Below, in pieces: positions 1-4,010 of a stretch of DNA of 5,318 nucleotides; the stretch's first letter is position 1, and every line of letters starts with the position of its first letter. The stretch is taken from contig LJNI01000158.1 of NCBI GenBank assembly GCA_001303225.1, forward strand, positions 1-5,318, given 5' to 3'. A program made the position numbers and the translations under genes. Under the pieces are notes generated by a model. The model was not told where the DNA came from. It did not search any database and saw only the letters and a program-made list of their open reading frames with translations. This stretch comes from a candidate division TA06 bacterium DG_78 (GTDB taxonomy: Bacteria > Hydrothermota > Tepidihabitantia > SM23-42).

Positions 1-180
1 TTCATTCTTTTTTATACTTTCGGCAAGGAAATTTTTGCCATCGTTTGAACAGAGTAGTTTGTGCCGTTCAATACCTGCCACTTTGCCATCTTTTTTTATT
101 TCTTCAGCAATTTTATCTAAGTCGATAGCTTCGGCAATGTTGGGTCCGCATTCACACAAATAAAGACCAATCTTTGACAT
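1..180 (-). CDS. HdrA-family iron-sulfur flavoprotein, N-terminal fragment (runs off the window)
   Basis: Sixty codons from an ATG at 180 stay open to the window edge, so only the N-terminus is visible. It begins MSKIGLYLCECGPNIAEAID, with Cys9 and Cys11 in a C-x-C-G context and Cys44 in LLCSND. This matches the start of heterodisulfide reductase subunit A, where a small N-terminal domain of the form IGVYxCxCGxNI precedes the FAD domain and supplies cysteines for a cluster. The start is well supported: AGAGGA lies five bases upstream, and the ATG is one base past the stop of the preceding HdrA-like gene. It is therefore the fifth gene of the operon. A QmoB-like protein is the main alternative, since QmoB starts similarly; the missing C-terminal part (ferredoxin or MvhD domain) would decide. 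The electron-transfer role is inferred from family and context. Confidence 0.8.
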   Translation of the reverse strand, partial: MSKIGLYLCECGPNIAEAIDLDKIAEEIKKDGKVAGIERHKLLCSNDGKNFLAESIKKNE

Positions 181-181
181 T

Positions 182-1456
182 TTAATCCTCTGTTGAGAAT
201 AAGGCATGGGCTGTAGCAGCCTGTGCCTGAATAATGACATCTTCCATAAATTTCGGTCCTTGTGCACAGCCAGCGACATATATCCCTGGACGTGTCGTTG
301 AAATTGAGTCAAATTCTGCGGTTTTGAAAAATCCGAAACTCCCCAATTCAACACCCAGTAATTTTGCCAATGTATCAGTGCCCGGATAAGGTTCAATATA
401 TGGTGCAAGGACTACCATATCCACATCGATTGATTCTTTTTCTACTTTTTCATTCCGATAAATTATTTTCAATCCTGCACCGTTACCATTTTCTGCGACT
501 TCTATCTCTTTTGCCCTCATTGCTCGAACGCCCTTTTCATTCACCTCGTGGTAAAATTTCTGGTTACCCTTTCCAGGAATTGAAAGTTCCTTATAGAGTT
601 GATAAACTTGCACTCCTGGTAGTTTATCAAGGGCATAGTGGGCAAATTTTGTTAAATACATACAGCATACCTGAGAACAATATCCTTTTTTATCACGTCC
701 CACACAGTGGATGAGTGCAATCGATTTTGCTTTCTTCCCGTCACGGGTTTGAATTTCTCCTCCAGTTGGACCATTTGATGCCCTGAGTCGTTCGAATTCA
801 AAAGCATTGAAGACATTTTTAAATTTCCCATACCCGTACGTGGTGAATTGATTCATATCTCCTAATAGATAGCCAGTAGCGACAATGATCGCGCCAACTT
901 TTATTTCTATTTCTTCATCTTTATCATCATATATGATTGCTTCGAACATGCATGCCTCTTTACATTTATTGCAATCATCTCCCTTTGCTCGTACACAGTA
1001 ATCCATATCGATTGCTGGTGCATTGGGCAAAGCTCCTGGACAGGCGATGTATATTGCCTTCCGTTTTGAGAGATCCTCTTCGAATTCATTATTCACACTT
1101 ACTGGACAGGGTTCAAAGCATGCGCCACAACCAATACAATTTGCCAAGCTTACATACCGTGCCCGTTTGATTATTGTAGCAGTGAAATCGCCACTATCAC
1201 CACTGATTTCTTTTATCTCACTCAACGTCATTAATTCAATATTTTTGTCCTCGAGGAGCTCAGATTGTTTGGGGGCGAGCATGCAGGTTGCGCATTCCAT
1301 ATTTGGAGCGATCTCTTCAGATTTAATGGATGCACCACCAAAATATGGTTTCTTTTCTATGAGGTACACCTTTCTTCCGGCATTCGCTGCCAGGAGACTC
1401 GCCTCAATTCCTGCGAGTCCTGCACCTATTACTAAGATATCCTTGTTCTTTGGCAT
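182..1456 (-). CDS. hdrA: Short HdrA-like FAD and iron-sulfur oxidoreductase (QmoA-sized)
   Basis: This 424-residue flavoprotein belongs to the heterodisulfide reductase subunit A family, cytoplasmic proteins that move or bifurcate electrons through FAD. GAGLAG at residues 11-16 is the dinucleotide-binding loop. ECATCMLAPK (54-63) is the family's cysteine segment before the ferredoxin insert. C107/C110/C113/C117 form a CxxCxxCxxxCP [4Fe-4S] motif. C154/C162/C165/C169 are likely ligands of a second cluster, with an enlarged first spacing. C251, C260, C264 and C265 form the CVGxxx...YCSxVCC signature. AGCAQGPK (395-402) closes the FAD domain. Typical HdrA is about 650 residues; this one lacks the N-terminal domain and any C-terminal ferredoxin extension, as in QmoA. 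Its ATG overlaps the mvhD-like stop as TAATG with only a weak upstream site, so coupled translation is likely. The physiological partner is unknown. Confidence 0.9.
   Translation of the reverse strand: MPKNKDILVIGAGLAGIEASLLAANAGRKVYLIEKKPYFGGASIKSEEIAPNMECATCMLAPKQSELLEDKNIELMTLSEIKEISGDSGDFTATIIKRARYVSLANCIGCGACFEPCPVSVNNEFEEDLSKRKAIYIACPGALPNAPAIDMDYCVRAKGDDCNKCKEACMFEAIIYDDKDEEIEIKVGAIIVATGYLLGDMNQFTTYGYGKFKNVFNAFEFERLRASNGPTGGEIQTRDGKKAKSIALIHCVGRDKKGYCSQVCCMYLTKFAHYALDKLPGVQVYQLYKELSIPGKGNQKFYHEVNEKGVRAMRAKEIEVAENGNGAGLKIIYRNEKVEKESIDVDMVVLAPYIEPYPGTDTLAKLLGVELGSFGFFKTAEFDSISTTRPGIYVAGCAQGPKFMEDVIIQAQAATAHALFSTED
186..191 (-). promoter_or_regulatory. Ribosome binding site of the second HdrA-family gene
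   Basis: AGAGGA on the minus strand ends five bases before the ATG at 180. It overlaps the last codons of the 424-residue HdrA-like gene, whose stop is only one base from this start. It fixes the start of the truncated gene and suggests translational coupling. Confidence 0.7.
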
Positions 1457-1884
1457 TATTCGATAAATTCTTTATGTTTTAACAGATTTGGACCAATTTT
1501 TCCAATATGCTCGGCGAACTCTTTTGTTACTTCTGAGAATCTTTTGCCTTCGGAGGCTGAAATCCAAGAGAGTCTAAATCTATCCGGGTCGAGTTTAAAG
1601 GTTTCAAGAATTTTGTGAAGTACTGCAAACCTTCTTCTCGTATAATAATTACCAGTTTGATAATGGCAATCACCAGGATGGCATCCCGCAATCAATACAC
1701 CATCTGCACCCTGCAGATATGCTGAGAGGATTAATACCGGATCAACACGACTCGAACACATCACCCGTATGGTTGTTAATGTTGCTGGGACTTCTAATTT
1801 ATTACTTCCGGCAAGGTCAGCCGCAGCATAAGAACACCAATTACATAGGAAGCCAATAATATTTGGCTTATCATTGTTGGCCAT
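1456..1884 (-). CDS. mvhD: MvhD-type [2Fe-2S] electron-transfer subunit (hydrogenase iron-sulfur subunit)
   Basis: A complete 142-residue member of the MvhD/FrhD family. In methanogens this subunit bridges the [NiFe]-hydrogenase (or formate dehydrogenase) and HdrA, carrying electrons on a [2Fe-2S] cluster. The family motifs are near-canonical: FLCNWCSYAAADLAG (residues 12-26, Cys14 and Cys17), IRVMCSSRVDP (39-49, Cys43) and IAGCHPGDCHY (65-75, Cys68 and Cys73). The length is normal for the stand-alone form, and it is not fused to HdrA as in many bacteria. The start follows the TusA stop by eight bases, with only a weak AAGAAG site, and the stop overlaps the next gene by one base. No hydrogenase gene is visible, so the electron donor or acceptor could be a hydrogenase, a formate dehydrogenase or another flavoprotein outside the window. 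Confidence 0.93.
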   Translation of the reverse strand: MANNDKPNIIGFLCNWCSYAAADLAGSNKLEVPATLTTIRVMCSSRVDPVLILSAYLQGADGVLIAGCHPGDCHYQTGNYYTRRRFAVLHKILETFKLDPDRFRLSWISASEGKRFSEVTKEFAEHIGKIGPNLLKHKEFIE

Positions 1885-1892
1885 GGCGCTTC

Positions 1893-2117
1893 TTAGAATT
1901 GTATTTGTGCGTTGAACTTACCGCCGCCTTCGTCACGGCAGAAGAGTAATGTTTTTCCTGTCTTTTTGCACCATGCCTCGACATCCCGAGGAAAAGAAGG
2001 GCAATCTGCGAGAACCTCAAGGATATCGCCGGATTGTAGCTTTGGTGCCTCAACCGCAATTTTAAGAACTGGTTGCGGACATTTCAATCCCAAGACATCA
2101 AGTTTATGAGCTGCCAT
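1893..2117 (-). CDS. tusA: TusA-like sulfur carrier (SirA/YeeD/TusA family)
   Basis: A 74-residue protein of the TusA family, small cytoplasmic carriers that hold sulfane sulfur as a persulfide and pass it between enzymes. It has the family layout: LDVLGLKCPQPVLK at residues 6-19 with the CPxP motif and persulfide cysteine Cys13, then GDILEVLADCPSFPRDVEAWCKKTG with the usual WC near the C-terminal helix. Besides Cys13 it has Cys39, Cys50 and Cys60, more than the two of E. coli TusA. The start is supported by AAAGGAG six bases upstream. It lies 16 bases after a DsrE-family gene and eight bases before the MvhD-type gene. Family members serve tRNA thiolation, molybdenum cofactor synthesis or dissimilatory sulfur metabolism. 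The neighbours here favour the last, by inference. Confidence 0.92.
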   Translation of the reverse strand: MAAHKLDVLGLKCPQPVLKIAVEAPKLQSGDILEVLADCPSFPRDVEAWCKKTGKTLLFCRDEGGGKFNAQIQF

Positions 2118-2123
2118 GTTTTG

Positions 2124-2130
2124 CTCCTTT
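2124..2130 (-). promoter_or_regulatory. Ribosome binding site of the tusA-like gene
   Basis: AAAGGAG on the minus strand, six bases before the ATG at 2117. The same sequence, spacing and flanks occur in front of the upstream DsrE-family gene, so both start sites appear to come from one duplicated or co-selected initiation region. Confidence 0.75.
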
Positions 2131-2133
2131 CAT

Positions 2134-2487
2134 TTAAAATGAAAATGTTATTTGGGCTCCATCAATATCTGCCATAAATGTGGTGGCGCCTACTAGTTCA
2201 ACATCATCTCGAAAATCCTCTTTTTTCATATCCTTTGCCTCAAGTGCCAGTTCACAGAAATAGAGTTTACCACCAAGACTCTTTATGCCATTCCACATCT
2301 CAATTGCCTCGGGATAACCTTTGGGTTTTAGACCTTCTATTACACCTGGTTTTAGCAAATCAGCGGCACCCGGGGTGAAGAATATATAGACCTCATCACC
2401 AGATGCTGCAGCCGATGACCCTAGAACCAGAGTTGGTATAATATTTTTATTTTCTGAACCATTACATACCAATGCTACTTTTGCCAT
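2134..2487 (-). CDS. DsrE-family sulfur-relay protein (DsrE/DsrF-like)
   Basis: A 117-residue protein with the DsrE/DsrF-like fold. MAKVALVCNGSE opens strand one, then comes a helix rich in small residues (NIIPTLVLGSSAAASG, 15-30), DEVYIFFTPGAADLL (31-45), and LYFCELALEAKDMKKEDF (75-92) followed by VELVGATTFMADI. Cys78 after the third strand is in the position of the conserved persulfide cysteine of the DsrE2/DsrE3 type; Cys8 is a second thiol. Such proteins exchange sulfane sulfur with TusA, and the tusA-like gene follows directly, 16 bases downstream. This is the first gene of the operon, about 29 bases after the predicted transcription start, with AAAGGAG six bases before its ATG. It is cytoplasmic, with no signal peptide or membrane segment. 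The exact DsrE subgroup cannot be assigned by eye, and the full DsrEFH trio is not present. Confidence 0.85.
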   Translation of the reverse strand: MAKVALVCNGSENKNIIPTLVLGSSAAASGDEVYIFFTPGAADLLKPGVIEGLKPKGYPEAIEMWNGIKSLGGKLYFCELALEAKDMKKEDFRDDVELVGATTFMADIDGAQITFSF

Positions 2488-2493
2488 GATTTG

Positions 2494-2500
2494 CTCCTTT
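2494..2500 (-). promoter_or_regulatory. Ribosome binding site of the DsrE-family gene
   Basis: AAAGGAG on the minus strand, six bases before the ATG at 2487. It is inside the predicted 5' leader and is identical in sequence and spacing to the site of the next gene. Confidence 0.75.
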
Positions 2501-2522
2501 CATTCTTTTTAACAGTTCTGTC

Positions 2523-2550
2523 ATTATATCCAAAAAGGATGTGTTGTCAA
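2523..2550 (-). promoter_or_regulatory. Consensus sigma70-type promoter of the dsrE-tusA-mvhD-hdrA operon
   Basis: Read on the minus strand, TTGACA (2550-2545) is followed after 16 bases by TATAAT (2528-2523). Both hexamers match the housekeeping consensus exactly. Transcription would start near 2517, leaving a leader of about 29 bases before the DsrE-family ATG. It lies in the only sizeable gap upstream of the operon and points the right way. A 19 bp palindrome ends eleven bases upstream of the -35, making it a candidate regulator site or UP-like element. The start point is inferred, not measured. Confidence 0.78.
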
Positions 2551-2560
2551 TAAATGATAA

Positions 2561-2579
2561 AAATAATTCGGAATTATTT
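2561..2579. promoter_or_regulatory. 19 bp perfect palindrome upstream of the -35: candidate operator
   Basis: AAATAATTC and GAATTATTT are perfect 9-base inverted arms around a single central G (plus strand). The centre, 2570, is about 53 bases upstream of the predicted transcription start, a position where an activator or repressor dimer could bind. The AT-rich arms could also act as an UP element. The first 13 bases on the plus strand recur exactly at 3891-3903 in the other spacer, which leaves open an interspersed repeat rather than an operator. Confidence 0.45.
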
Positions 2580-2769
2580 ATCTACAATCACCGCAAATCA
2601 TTATCAGTATTACATTTGCAGTGGATTACATTTCTGATGATTTATACAGTGGTTTTTGTCATAAATTCGAAATTATACTAGTTGACAAAATATTTTTGAC
2701 TATCATTTTACTATAAGACTATATGTAATTATTATATGAAATTTTTTTATATATAGAAAAAGAAAGATG

Positions 2770-3828
2770 TTACGTTGATTTAGCATCAATAATAGTTTTT
2801 GTGAAATCTTCAGGCCCAACACCAGGCGATTCAATTTTCTTCTTTTTATAGACTTCTTCAATCTCTTTTTGAATGATATCGCGGTTAAATTCCTTATTTT
2901 TCAGGGCATTCTCAAGCTCGGCCACGCCTTTTTTCGGGAAGAGATGAAAATCACCAGAGACGATGATGTCGATGAGCTTCTTTTTATCTTCGACCTCTTC
3001 AGCAGTTCTGATGAGGCCACCTTTTGCCTTGTATAGCCCGTACAGGATATCTATACCTTCTTTTATCTTCACACCATCAGGAATGCGCGGTGTTTTTCTA
3101 AACAAGAATTGGTCAGACGTAAACCACTTTTCTAATTCTCGCATCTTACTGATAGTATCTTTATCAAGACCGACAGGTTCTAATTTACCAAGTATCTGCT
3201 CAAAACTTTCAATGAGTACCTGCTTGATATCTTCTCGAGGTGGTATTTCTCCCAATTCACGTTTCATTGTCGTGAGGTTCTCTTCCATACTTTTGTATAT
3301 TTTATCACGGAATTTCTCATCTGAAACTTTGAGTACTTTGCTCATTGTTTTGTAATCGAAATCGAGAAGGATGCCACCGACAAAGGCCATAGAATCACCG
3401 ATATCGCCACCTCCTTCACCAGCAATTTTTTTACCCTTGTCTGTTATAATATCATTTTCAGCACGGAATGATGCATTGATGCCAAATTTCTTGTAGGTTT
3501 CACACGCTGGTTGAGAGAGTAATCTGAACAGACGTTTGATATTGCTCGGGAAGTGTCTGTTCCGACTGTTCCAGATAACCTGGTAGAATATCTGATTACC
3601 ATCGAGGTATGTCGCACCGCCACCAACTTCCCGGCGCATCACCGAAATCCCTGCTTTTTTGCAATAATCCAAATCAATCTCTTTTGCTGTGTCCTGGAAA
3701 TAACCGACACTCGCGAGCGGTTGTTCTGGTGAAACAATGACTAATCCTTCATAACCGATCCGCGCCAGGGTATGGAAGATGAGCATTGAATCCTGACCTG
3801 GCAGTTTATCGAGTTTTATTAAATTCAT
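2770..3828 (-). CDS. lplA: Lipoate-protein ligase A family protein with C-terminal accessory domain
   Basis: A 352-residue enzyme of the LplA family, which activates lipoate with ATP and attaches it to a lysine of carrier proteins such as GcvH or 2-oxoacid dehydrogenase E2. The catalytic domain shows RREVGGGATYLD (residues 65-76), matching the RRxSGGGxVYHD lipoyl-AMP motif, then NDI (125-127) and GKKIAG with the expected lysine Lys134. The following GEGGGDIGD (137-145) departs from the common GSAQ-type sequence. The C-terminal part (about 245-330), including SGDFHLFPKKGVAELENALK, resembles the accessory domain of bacterial LplA, so activation and transfer may both reside in one chain. The length is close to E. 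coli LplA (338). The start has a strong GAGAGGTGAT site just upstream. The gene is separated by 170 and 282 bases from its neighbours. An octanoyl- or lipoyl-transferase with another substrate remains possible. Confidence 0.88.
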   Translation of the reverse strand: MNLIKLDKLPGQDSMLIFHTLARIGYEGLVIVSPEQPLASVGYFQDTAKEIDLDYCKKAGISVMRREVGGGATYLDGNQIFYQVIWNSRNRHFPSNIKRLFRLLSQPACETYKKFGINASFRAENDIITDKGKKIAGEGGGDIGDSMAFVGGILLDFDYKTMSKVLKVSDEKFRDKIYKSMEENLTTMKRELGEIPPREDIKQVLIESFEQILGKLEPVGLDKDTISKMRELEKWFTSDQFLFRKTPRIPDGVKIKEGIDILYGLYKAKGGLIRTAEEVEDKKKLIDIIVSGDFHLFPKKGVAELENALKNKEFNRDIIQKEIEEVYKKKKIESPGVGPEDFTKTIIDAKST

Positions 3829-3838
3829 ATCACCTCTC
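3829..3838 (-). promoter_or_regulatory. Strong Shine-Dalgarno site of lplA
   Basis: GAGAGGTGAT directly precedes the ATG at 3828 and pairs over most of its length with the 16S rRNA 3' end. Spacing from the GAGG core to the ATG is about four bases, short but workable. It supports this start codon. Confidence 0.7.
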
Positions 3839-3878
3839 CCAAAAATTATCGATATGAAATGAGATTAAATTTTTGAGG

Positions 3879-3909
3879 ATCCTGTTTCGAAAATAATTCG
3901 GAACAGGAT
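3879..3909. repeat. Long inverted repeat (13-base arms, 5-base loop) upstream of lplA
   Basis: The arms 3879-3891 (ATCCTGTTTCGAA) and 3897-3909 (TTCGGAACAGGAT) pair at 12 of 13 positions, the odd pair being G-T, around the loop AATAA. Neither strand has a clear T-tract directly after the stem: the minus strand continues CCTCAAAAATTT. A standard intrinsic terminator is therefore not supported. It lies 50 bases upstream of the lplA ATG and could be a leader or attenuator hairpin, a DNA-binding site or part of an interspersed repeat. The right half shares 13 bases with the palindrome at 2561. Confidence 0.65.
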
Positions 3910-3927
3910 TTATTTCTTAATCTATTG

Positions 3928-3970
3928 ATTCGTATTCGTATTCCGTAATTCGTGTTATCTGCGTAATCTG
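3928..3970. repeat. Degenerate short tandem repeats (ATTCGT type) between glcD-like gene and lplA
   Basis: On the plus strand ATTCGT (3928-3933) and ATTCGT (3934-3939) are followed by ATTCCGT (3940-3946), AATTCGT (3947-3953) and then GTTATCTGCGTAATCTG (3954-3970). The low-complexity, repeat-like texture differs from the coding sequence around it and suggests a fragment of an interspersed intergenic element. No other copy is visible in the window. Confidence 0.5.
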
Positions 3971-3992
3971 TTTTTTCCATCGCTGTCATCGA

Positions 3993-4010
3993 ACGAGCCT
4001 ATTGGCTCGT
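3993..4010 (-). terminator. Hairpin over the stop codon of the glcD-like gene (possible terminator)
   Basis: ACGAGCC and GGCTCGT form a perfect 7 bp GC-rich stem around a 4-base loop (AATA on the minus strand), and the TAG stop falls at the edge of the loop. On the minus strand it is followed by TTCGATGACAGCG, which has no T-tract, so it may be a 3'-end stabilising or factor-dependent structure rather than an intrinsic terminator. On the plus strand AAATATTTTT follows, which would fit antisense transcription better. Confidence 0.4.

Larger units (their letters stand above)
2488..2769. other. 282 bp AT-rich intergenic spacer between lplA and the dsrE operon
   Basis: No credible gene is present. 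Besides the promoter and palindrome listed separately, it has ATTACATTT twice (2609-2617, 2625-2633), CAGTGG twice (2619-2624, 2647-2652), and inverted GCAAAT/ATTTGC arms at 2593-2598 and 2614-2619. A second TATAAT on the minus strand (2677-2672) lacks a convincing -35. Just after the lplA stop, the arms at 2719-2728 and 2747-2756 pair at 9 of 10 positions but are almost pure A/T, so they make a poor terminator. How the lplA transcript ends is unclear. Confidence 0.6.

Noticed and set aside
1023..1466. A 147-codon plus-strand open frame opposite the HdrA-like and MvhD genes.
   Set aside because: It is antisense to a gene with clear family motifs, encodes no recognisable protein and reflects the codon usage of the opposite strand. 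The other plus-strand frames (for example 364-714, 2963-3355, 4924-5295) were rejected for the same reason.
2104..2133. A nine-codon leader frame (MKGAKHGSS) from the ATG just before the tusA ribosome binding site, with a similar frame before the DsrE-family gene.
   Set aside because: The ATG lies immediately upstream of the Shine-Dalgarno site and has none of its own. The frames overlap the real starts and diverge after the shared 23 bp, so coding function is unsupported.
2682..2725. A plus-strand promoter: TTGACA at 2682-2687 or TTGACT at 2696-2701 with TATATG at 2720-2725.
   Set aside because: The TTGACA has no good -10 at proper spacing, the TTGACT pair is weak in AT-rich DNA, and transcription would run antisense into lplA with no gene to serve.
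2719..2756. An AT-only hairpin after the lplA stop as an intrinsic terminator.
   Set aside because: The stem has almost no G-C pairs, an 18-base loop and no defined T-tract on the minus strand, so it would be unstable.
3841..3880. An lplA promoter with GATAAT (3851-3846 on the minus strand) as -10.
   Set aside because: No recognisable -35 occurs at 16-18 bases, and the start would leave only a very short leader. Read-through from the glcD-like gene is equally possible.
3846..3980. A 44-codon minus-strand reading frame (ATG at 3980, TAA at 3848-3846) filling the glcD-lplA spacer.
   Set aside because: It runs through the ATTCGT repeats and the long inverted repeat, has no Shine-Dalgarno sequence, and its translation (repeating Ile-Arg, no recognisable motif) looks like read-through of repetitive DNA.
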